Shown one piece after another: positions 1 to 3,965 of a stretch of 5,160 nucleotides of DNA. The translations under genes and the position numbers were made by a program. How positions within the stretch are numbered: the stretch's first letter is position 1; each line of letters begins with the position of its first letter. The stretch is from Actinomycetota bacterium (lineage in GTDB: Bacteria; Actinomycetota; Actinomycetes; S36-B12): contig WLHM01000116.1 of NCBI GenBank assembly GCA_009702725.1, positions 1-5,160 on the forward strand. Reading direction: 5' to 3'. The notes beneath the pieces are model-generated. The model made no database searches and had not been told where the DNA came from. It worked only from the letters and a program-made list of their open reading frames with translations.

Positions 1-314
1 ACCATTCCAATTGCGGCATGGAGTTTTTCACGGATGAGGTGATGCGTGGTCTGCTTAGCAACAGCCTCGAGACCGCTGCGCTTGGAGCCGAAGGATTCAC
101 CGACATCGGCACCGGACCGGGCTCACCCGAAGGCAAGTACGTTGATTGGTTGACAATCTCAGACAACGCTACGAGCGTCGCAGAAGATGTTCAGCGGATA
201 CGCAACCATCCGTTGGTCCCTCGCGGAATTCCAATCTACGGATACATATATGACGTATCAACTGGTCGCCTGGTTGAAATTCCTGCCGCAACGCAAGCGG
301 GTAAGGCAAGTTAG
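1..314 (+). CDS. Beta-class carbonic anhydrase, C-terminal part (5' end outside window)
   Basis: The frame is open from the window edge and begins with codons for H-S-N-C-G-M (from base 3). This is the HxxC zinc-ligand motif of beta-carbonic anhydrases, with His at 3-5 and Cys at 12-14. The tail contains a DWLTI segment, then RIRNHPLVP, IPIYGYIYDV and TGRLVEI, which fits the C-terminal helix and strand of this family. The enzyme hydrates CO2 to bicarbonate in the cytoplasm using Zn2+. The first zinc cysteine and the Asp-Arg dyad lie upstream of the window and cannot be checked. The ATG at base 18 is internal, because the zinc-ligand motif lies before it. About 104 codons are visible, including the stop TAG at 312-314. 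No downstream gene is co-directional for 1 kb, so this is probably the end of a transcript. Confidence 0.92.
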   Translation, partial: HSNCGMEFFTDEVMRGLLSNSLETAALGAEGFTDIGTGPGSPEGKYVDWLTISDNATSVAEDVQRIRNHPLVPRGIPIYGYIYDVSTGRLVEIPAATQAGKAS

Positions 315-325
315 TGAAAGCGCGA

Positions 326-357
326 TGCGGGCCTGACCAATGACGGGCGGGCCCGCA
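326..357 (+). terminator. Possible terminator hairpin after the carbonic anhydrase gene
   Basis: TGCGGGCC (326-333) pairs perfectly with GGCCCGCA (350-357) across a 16-base loop, starting 12 bases after the carbonic anhydrase stop. There is no T-run on the + side, so this is not a classic intrinsic terminator. GC-rich hairpins without U-tracts are common at gene ends in actinobacteria. It also lies downstream of the tRNA gene on the other strand and could serve both directions. The rest of 315-453 shows nothing else I can support. Confidence 0.45.
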
Positions 358-453
358 GCACCTAGTGACATGACCGCTCGGCGAGCTGGCTAAGGCGGCG
401 ACAGCGGCCAACGTCGCCTTGCTCCTACCTATATGAAGCACACGCCTATTCTG

Positions 454-524
454 AGCGGGCGACGGGAATCGAACCCGCATATCTAGCTTGGGAAGCTAGC
501 GCTCTACCACTGAGCTACGCCCGC
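454..524 (-). tRNA. tRNA-Gly, anticodon CCC
   Basis: The - strand folds as a complete cloverleaf of 71 bases. The acceptor stem is GCGGGCG with CGCCCGC, the D-stem is GCTC with GAGC, and the anticodon stem is CTAGC with GCTAG. The anticodon loop is TTCCCAA, giving anticodon CCC, which reads the glycine codon GGG. The T-stem is GCGGG with CCCGT around the loop TTCGATT. The discriminator base is T, and the following bases are C-A-G, so the CCA end is not encoded. Nothing in the sequence suggests degeneration. Confidence 0.96.
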
Positions 525-534
525 GAAGGCCTTA

Positions 535-564
535 AGCGTACCCGGCCGGCTTGCCTATAGCCAA
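535..564 (-). promoter_or_regulatory. Putative promoter of tRNA-Gly
   Basis: On the - strand, TTGGCT (564-559, four of six matches to TTGACA) and TACGCT (540-535, TAnnnT type) are 18 bases apart. The -10 element ends ten bases before the mature tRNA 5' end, which leaves a 5' leader of about four bases for RNase P to remove. Both elements lie just past the stop codon of the upstream membrane-protein gene, so the tRNA probably has its own promoter. Assigned by motif and position only. Confidence 0.5.
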
Positions 565-568
565 GGCA

Positions 569-1270
569 CTAAGAAGTAGCGGATACTGCGCGGGAGATCA
601 GCACCGTCAGCATCAAAATTGCCAGTAGCACCTGTATCGCCATGATGAGTTTCGTCGGGCGAGACATGACCGCTTCCGAGGTGGGACCGTAGGTGGAGTT
701 CACGTTGAGTGAAATGAAGAGGTAATCGAAAAGATTTGGCGTGGGTGCATCTTGGCCATCGCGAGCGGGCCAGACAAATGCGCCGCCGGGGGTTGCTAGG
801 TCTAGCAGTAGGTAAACAAACATGAAGACTGAGACACTCATGGCGTAGACCGCAGCAACATCCCACAGGCTGCCTAAACCAATCCCATCAGTGGCGTGTG
901 CGCTGCTGAGCATTGAAATTACATTTGCGACAACTTGGACTACGGAAAAGGTTAGAAAGATTGCGGCCACCGGGAACAACGCACGCGGGTAAGGCCTGAG
1001 CAGGGTAACGATCAACCCAATTAAAGTGACGACGAACAAGATGGTGCTTGCGGTCTCGAAAGTGCGAACGATGTCAGCGGTGGCTCCGGTGACTGCCCCA
1101 CTCATCTCCAATCGGCGTGTCAGCAAAGTGTCCATGATCCAGATCATCAAAGTGCCAGCAATTACCGAGTAGCGGCCGTGGCCATGGGTGAGCCGCTCGC
1201 GAAGGCGATCTGCGGGCCCCGGTGCGACTTCATCAGCGGCCGGATTGATGGCAGGATCACTGGCGGGCAT
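569..1270 (-). CDS. Channel-like multi-spanning membrane protein, function unproven
   Basis: The product is 233 residues. A polar N-terminus (1-33) is followed by hydrophobic segments at about 34-50, 73-91, 97-120 and 137-157, a re-entrant-looking stretch at 180-198, and a last helix at 206-228. The order outer helix, F-D-Y-L-F-I-S-L, STYGPTS, inner helix (TKLIMAIQVLLAILMLTVLI) resembles the pore module of two-helix potassium channels. The filter TVGYGD is replaced, however. From memory it also resembles actinobacterial membrane proteins in which this stretch reads like FSFTxxTAFSPTD, and it could instead belong with the DUF1345-type proteins, so the substrate is unknown. I chose ATG 1270 because TATGCT lies exactly six bases upstream (leaderless arrangement), and because the frame further upstream runs into the divergent gene and lacks membrane segments. 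The neighbouring divergent gene also encodes a membrane protein. Confidence 0.8.
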   Translation of the reverse strand: MPASDPAINPAADEVAPGPADRLRERLTHGHGRYSVIAGTLMIWIMDTLLTRRLEMSGAVTGATADIVRTFETASTILFVVTLIGLIVTLLRPYPRALFPVAAIFLTFSVVQVVANVISMLSSAHATDGIGLGSLWDVAAVYAMSVSVFMFVYLLLDLATPGGAFVWPARDGQDAPTPNLFDYLFISLNVNSTYGPTSEAVMSRPTKLIMAIQVLLAILMLTVLISRAVSATS

Positions 1271-1275
1271 AGCAG

Positions 1276-1282
1276 TAGCATA
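1276..1282. promoter_or_regulatory. Symmetric -10 element shared by two divergent genes
   Basis: The heptamer TAGCATA reads TAGCAT on the + strand (1276-1281) and TATGCT on the - strand (1282-1277), both fitting TAnnnT. On the - strand the hexamer ends six bases before ATG 1270, so transcription would start on the start codon itself. On the + strand a transcript would start near 1288, leaving a leader of about 50 bases before ATG 1338. CATAAT (1279-1284) is an alternative + strand -10. I see no good -35 element on either side. Confidence 0.55.
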
Positions 1283-1337
1283 ATTGGGCCAGGCCTGAAA
1301 GCCGAATTTGGCAAAGCTGAAATGAATTGGGGTCGCA

Positions 1338-2072
1338 ATGGGCGAGTCACTGTCACCGGTTGAGGTTGCTCGCGAGGCACAAAAGCACCAAGAGCACAGC
1401 AAGGCCCACGGTCAACCTGCGGGGCACTGGCGTATCGTGCAGATTGCTGAGGCAATTTTATTGGCCGCGGTTACGGTGTTCGCTGCTTGGTCTGGGTTCG
1501 CTGCAGCCGCGTATGGCACCGAATCCCGTGTGGCGTTTGCTGAATCTTCAACCGCGGACACCGATGCCGATGCGAAAGCGATTGAAGCCAATGAGGTGCA
1601 GAACTTCGACGAATCAGCTTTCTATGCATGGTTGCAGGCAAGGTCTATGGGCGACCCTGCCGCGATGTCATTCGCGGAGCAGCGCTTTGAACCTAATCTC
1701 GAAACTGCTTTTCAAGCCTGGCTGGGTACTAATCCGGAAACGAACTTAGAAGCCCCGCCGACTCCATTCGATATGGCGGAGTATAAAAGGCCACTGCTTG
1801 CGGAAAGTGAGGTGCTGACGGTACAAGCTGATACGTACTACAGTGATGGGGTCTTCGCGGGCAACTTATCTGATCAATACATTAGGTTGACGGTCCTCCT
1901 TGCTGGCGTGCTGTTCTTGGTTGGTATCGGCAGCACATTCACGATGGTGTCTTTGCGATACGGATTGATCGGGCTGGGCTTAATCCTTCTAATTTTGGCC
2001 ACCGTGTATATGGTGCACCTCCCTCAACCAACTTTCAATCTTGGAGTTCCGACCCAATTGGTGATCCATTGA
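1338..2072 (+). CDS. Conserved-looking membrane protein with three predicted helices, unknown function
   Basis: The product is 244 residues. A charged, probably cytoplasmic N-terminus (1-32) is followed by a first membrane segment at about 35-58. A long polar, acidic region (59-181) is probably outside the membrane. It contains the notable stretch FEPNLETAFQAWLGTNPETN at 117-136, followed by APPTPFDM. Two closely spaced helices follow at about 183-203 and 207-226, then a short tail. The plan resembles uncharacterised bacterial membrane proteins I have seen, but I do not recognise a named family. ATG 1338 is the first usable start after the in-frame stop at 1323-1325. Only a weak GGGG (1329-1332) precedes it. 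It is transcribed divergently from the channel-like gene, so a shared role in the membrane is possible but unproven. Confidence 0.8.
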   Translation: MGESLSPVEVAREAQKHQEHSKAHGQPAGHWRIVQIAEAILLAAVTVFAAWSGFAAAAYGTESRVAFAESSTADTDADAKAIEANEVQNFDESAFYAWLQARSMGDPAAMSFAEQRFEPNLETAFQAWLGTNPETNLEAPPTPFDMAEYKRPLLAESEVLTVQADTYYSDGVFAGNLSDQYIRLTVLLAGVLFLVGIGSTFTMVSLRYGLIGLGLILLILATVYMVHLPQPTFNLGVPTQLVIH

Positions 2073-2083
2073 TACTTAAGCAC

Positions 2084-2089
2084 TAGCGT
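2084..2089 (+). promoter_or_regulatory. -10 element for leaderless DUF2237 mRNA
   Basis: TAGCGT fits TAnnnT and is followed by six bases (TTAGAC) and then ATG 2096. The transcript would therefore begin at the start codon. No Shine-Dalgarno sequence is present in the 23-base gap after the preceding stop. No convincing -35 element is seen at the usual distance. Confidence 0.5.
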
Positions 2090-2095
2090 TTAGAC

Positions 2096-2488
2096 ATGGA
2101 CCAATTCAATGTGATGGGCACCGAACTTGAACTGTGTAGCCTTGAACCACTAACGGGTTTCTATCGAGATGGTTACGCGAACACCGGCCCCGATGACCTC
2201 GGCTCGCATACCGTCTGCGTGGTAGTAACCACGGAGTTTCTCGAGCATCAACAGGCGATAGGGAATGACCTAAGCACTCCGGCGCCCCAGTATGGCTTCC
2301 CGGGCTTAACGGCCGGAGATCGGTGGGCGGTATGCGCGGGGCGGTGGTTGCAGTCCTACTCGGCCGGTGTTTCCTCACCGGTGCTGCTGCGGGCAACAAA
2401 TGAACAGGCACTTCGCATAGTCCCGTTGACTGCCCTCGAGGCCTGCGCTGCTGATGCCCCTGACGACCTCTCAGGTTTCAGCTCCTAG
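2096..2488 (+). CDS. DUF2237 family protein
   Basis: The product is 130 residues, close to the usual length of about 120-130 for this family. The family's recognisable motifs appear in order: NVMGTELELCS (5-15), PLTGFYRDGYANTGPDDLGS near residues 18-37, HTVCVVVTTEFLE, GNDLSTPAPQYGFPGL, GDRWAVCAGRW, and a C-terminal stretch ending in RIVPLTALEACA. DUF2237 proteins are small soluble proteins of unknown biochemical role, so I give none. Conserved Cys and Trp residues are visible in CVVV and WAVCAGRW. The start ATG 2096 matches the family N-terminus and sits six bases after a -10 element, implying leaderless translation. The gene lies between a membrane-protein gene and dcd, all on the + strand, but dcd appears to have its own promoter. 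Confidence 0.93.
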   Translation: MDQFNVMGTELELCSLEPLTGFYRDGYANTGPDDLGSHTVCVVVTTEFLEHQQAIGNDLSTPAPQYGFPGLTAGDRWAVCAGRWLQSYSAGVSSPVLLRATNEQALRIVPLTALEACAADAPDDLSGFSS

Positions 2489-2518
2489 ATCGGCCCACCT
2501 GGCACGGCTCGGTATTGG

Positions 2519-2524
2519 TACCCT
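2519..2524 (+). promoter_or_regulatory. -10 element for leaderless dcd mRNA
   Basis: TACCCT fits TAnnnT and is followed by six bases (TCGCGG) and then the GTG start at 2531. The spacing equals that before the DUF2237 gene and the channel-like gene. There is no Shine-Dalgarno sequence in the 42-base gap. No clear -35 element is present. Confidence 0.5.
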
Positions 2525-2530
2525 TCGCGG

Positions 2531-3106
2531 GTGCTGCTTTCCGATCGCGACATAAAAGCCGAACTCACTGCCCAACGGGTTGCCATCGAGCCCTTTGATC
2601 CGGGGATGATTCAACCATCCAGTATTGACGTTCGGCTAGATCGACTCTTTCGAGTTTTCGAGAATCATCGCTATCCGCATATCGATCCCAGCATTGAGCA
2701 GCCCGATCTCACTCGATTAATTGAGCCTGAAGGTGACGACCCATTCATTCTGCATCCGGGCGAATTTGTCTTGGGCTCCACCTATGAAGTTGTGACCTTG
2801 CCTGACGATATTGCCGGTCGACTTGAAGGTAAGTCATCACTAGGTCGCCTTGGTCTGCTAACGCATTCAACGGCCGGTTTTATTGACCCAGGGTTTTCTG
2901 GTCACGTCACTCTCGAACTTTCCAATGTCGCTAACTTGCCGATCATGTTGTATCCGGGGATGAAAATCGGCCAATTGTGTTTATTCCGGCTTTCTAGCCC
3001 GGCGGAGCACCCGTACGGCTCAGAGAAATATGGCTCGCGTTATCAAGGCCAGCGCGGGCCGACAGCGAGTCGGTCGTTCGCGAACTTCCACCGCACTGAC
3101 GTTTAA
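2531..3106 (+). CDS. dcd: dCTP deaminase, probably the bifunctional dUMP-forming type
   Basis: The product is 191 residues and aligns without gaps, from memory, to the 190-residue M. tuberculosis enzyme, which both deaminates dCTP and hydrolyses the resulting dUTP to dUMP. Visible motifs are MLLSDRDI, QPSSIDVRLD, LHPGEFVLGST, GRLEGKSSLGRLGLLTHSTA, GFIDPGFSGHVTLELSN and YQGQRGPT. Ser102, Arg106, Ala115 and the catalytic Glu129 fall at the same numbers as in the mycobacterial protein. The soluble enzyme supplies dUMP for thymidylate synthesis and limits dUTP. The bifunctional assignment is inferred from similarity to the mycobacterial enzyme. The GTG start is supported by the family N-terminus and the leaderless -10 element. 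The start of the following toxin-antitoxin region is 67 bases downstream, and I see no clear terminator between them. Confidence 0.97.
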   Translation: MLLSDRDIKAELTAQRVAIEPFDPGMIQPSSIDVRLDRLFRVFENHRYPHIDPSIEQPDLTRLIEPEGDDPFILHPGEFVLGSTYEVVTLPDDIAGRLEGKSSLGRLGLLTHSTAGFIDPGFSGHVTLELSNVANLPIMLYPGMKIGQLCLFRLSSPAEHPYGSEKYGSRYQGQRGPTASRSFANFHRTDV

Positions 3107-3148
3107 CGACTAGGCATCCACAGCCCGAACATTCGTGCTGGTGAGTTG

Positions 3149-3171
3149 GTTAAGGTTCGCTGATTCTTAAC
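3149..3171. repeat. Inverted repeat upstream of the toxin reading frame
   Basis: GTTAAG (3149-3154) and CTTAAC (3166-3171) form a perfect 6-bp inverted repeat with an 11-base spacer. It overlaps GATTCT (3162-3167), which lies six bases before the candidate original toxin start GTG 3174. It could be an operator for the antitoxin. It is too weak and AT-rich to be a convincing dcd terminator. Short repeats like this also arise by chance. Confidence 0.35.
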
Positions 3172-3173
3172 GC

Positions 3174-3221
3174 GTGACCTGGACAATCTCCTTTTAGGCT
3201 GACGAGCATGGGCGTGTCCCC
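3174..3221 (+). pseudogene. Family-like N-terminal toxin segment interrupted by an amber codon
   Basis: In the same frame as the toxin, GTG 3174 opens V-T-W-T-I-S-F, then TAG at 3195-3197, then A-D-E-H-G-R-V-P, running directly into V-D-R-W-L-K-E-L. As I recall the Gp49/RelE toxin family, the N-terminus typically reads like W-x-v-x-F-Y-x-D-E-x-G-R-x-P-V-x-x-W/F-L. The stop therefore stands where the family has tyrosine, and one base change from TAC or TAT would produce it. GATTCT six bases upstream of GTG 3174 is a weak leaderless-type -10. Whether this is an inactivating mutation, a sequencing error or read-through cannot be decided here. Confidence 0.6.
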
Positions 3222-3548
3222 GTGGACAGATGGCTGAAAGAACTATCACCTGCAAAACGTGAATTGGTTGCTAGTTTCGTCGCAGAAACCGTTGAGGTGA
3301 GAGGCCCGATGTTATTGGAGACGCCATTGCTGAAGTCCTTGGGAAGTGGACTCTCTGAGTTACGAATTCGTGGGCGACTTCCGGGCGTTGGGCAGGAGGC
3401 CCTCTTGCGGGTCTTCGTGCATTTTCATGGGAGTCGGCAGGTTCTCATATTGGGTGGCTATGACAAAGGCCGTGACCCAAGTAAGCGACGCCAACAACGC
3501 GAGATCGCGACCGCACGGGGTCGGCTTCAGGAATTTCGACAACATTGA
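3222..3548 (+). CDS. RelE/HigB-like (Gp49 family) type II toxin, start uncertain
   Basis: From GTG 3222 the product is 108 residues. Helical residues DRWLKELSPAKRELV are followed by PLLKSLGSGLSELRIR (35-50), LLRVFVHFHGSRQVLILGGY (61-80) and DKGRDPSKRRQQREIATARG. This is the helix-helix-sheet layout of phage Gp49/HigB toxins, which cut mRNA on the ribosome. The basic stretch DKGRDPSKRRQQRE near the end fits the RNA-binding part of the family. GTG 3222 is the only usual start codon after the in-frame TAG at 3195-3197, and a product starting there lacks the family's first beta strand, so it may be inactive. No Shine-Dalgarno sequence precedes it. TAGGCT (3195-3200) could promote a transcript starting near 3207. 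The antitoxin gene follows after 44 bases, in the toxin-first order of HigBA systems. Confidence 0.8.
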   Translation: MDRWLKELSPAKRELVASFVAETVEVRGPMLLETPLLKSLGSGLSELRIRGRLPGVGQEALLRVFVHFHGSRQVLILGGYDKGRDPSKRRQQREIATARGRLQEFRQH

Positions 3549-3557
3549 AACATCTGA

Positions 3558-3581
3558 TAATATATAGATTTCTGTATAATA
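3558..3581. promoter_or_regulatory. Palindromic operator candidate with internal antitoxin promoter
   Basis: TATATAGA (3561-3568), TT, and TCTGTATA (3571-3578) form an imperfect palindrome with seven of eight bases paired. Extending it to 3558-3581 gives nine of eleven. A perfect -10 hexamer TATAAT (3575-3580) sits in the right arm. The stretch is far richer in A and T than its surroundings. XRE-family antitoxins commonly repress by binding palindromes over their own promoter, so this is the natural candidate site. I see no -35 element at normal spacing; TTGAAA (3545-3550) is 24 bases away. Confidence 0.6.
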
Positions 3582-3588
3582 AAGGAGG
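3582..3588 (+). promoter_or_regulatory. Strong ribosome binding site of the antitoxin gene
   Basis: AAGGAGG, followed by GG, ends four bases before ATG 3593. It is the only strong Shine-Dalgarno sequence in the window, and it fixes the antitoxin start at 3593 rather than at the upstream in-frame TTG 3545. Confidence 0.85.
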
Positions 3589-3592
3589 GGTT

Positions 3593-3931
3593 ATGGCACC
3601 TACTTGGCGAAGTTTTGTAGCTGAAGTTGAGGACGGCATGTCACCTGCTGAGCTACTTGATCACCGCGCGCGCGCGAAAGCCCTGGGCTTGTGCGCCGAA
3701 TTGGCACATGCGCGAAAGGCACGCCACTTAACTCAGGCGGCGCTGACTCGAATCTCTGGGGTCACCCAGTGCGAAATAAGTCGAATTGAAAGCGGATTAA
3801 CCTCACCCACCACCGCGACACTAACCCGGCTATTAGTGGCATTAGATGTCGACTTGCGCTTAGTGCCGCATGAGGATCACGTCGAGACGTCAGTTGAAGC
3901 GGATTTCGCAGCCCGGGTTAAGGCTGGATAG
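3593..3931 (+). CDS. XRE-family helix-turn-helix antitoxin (HigA-like)
   Basis: The product is 112 residues. An N-terminal helical region (about 1-33) leads into a Cro/C1-type domain at about 34-90. The helix-turn-helix reads TQAALTRIS (47-55), turn GVT, recognition helix QCEISRIESG (59-68), then SPTTATLTRLLVALDVDLRL, as is usual for HigA-like antitoxins. It should bind and neutralise the toxin encoded just upstream and repress the pair by binding DNA. The candidate operator is the palindrome at 3558-3581. The short tail EADFAARVKAG may help contact the toxin, but this is inference. A (CG)6 run lies in codons 25-28. The gene converges on the Fe-S protein gene with six bases between stop codons. 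Confidence 0.9.
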   Translation: MAPTWRSFVAEVEDGMSPAELLDHRARAKALGLCAELAHARKARHLTQAALTRISGVTQCEISRIESGLTSPTTATLTRLLVALDVDLRLVPHEDHVETSVEADFAARVKAG

Positions 3932-3965
3932 CTGCTGCTAGCCCTTACTTGCTGAAAGCAGCAGC
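3931..3965. terminator. Inverted repeat across convergent stop codons
   Basis: GCTGCTGCT (3931-3939) pairs perfectly with AGCAGCAGC (3957-3965) over a 17-base loop. It starts on the last base of the antitoxin stop (3929-3931) and covers the Fe-S gene's stop (3940-3938) and last codons. It could act as a two-way terminator for the convergent genes, but neither side has a T-run, so the assignment is tentative. Confidence 0.45.

Noticed and set aside
169..480. Open frame on the - strand starting M-R-V-R-F-P-S-P-A
   Set aside because: This N-terminus is the translated 3' end of the tRNA-Gly gene, a common false start. The rest overlaps the carbonic anhydrase gene antisense.
1271..1402. Upstream extension of the channel-like membrane protein to ATG 1402
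   Set aside because: It would overlap the divergent gene, adds no recognisable domain, and is less well placed than ATG 1270 with its -10 element six bases upstream.
1327..1749. 140-codon + strand frame overlapping the start of the three-helix membrane protein
   Set aside because: Its translation is basic and low in structure, while the overlapping frame from 1338 has clear membrane helices.
2106..2411. 101-codon - strand frame opposite the DUF2237 gene
   Set aside because: It is antisense to a recognised family with conserved motifs and has no promoter or family match.
3545..3592. Longer antitoxin starting at TTG 3545
   Set aside because: A strong Shine-Dalgarno at 3582-3588 precedes ATG 3593, and the extra residues come from the AT-rich palindrome.
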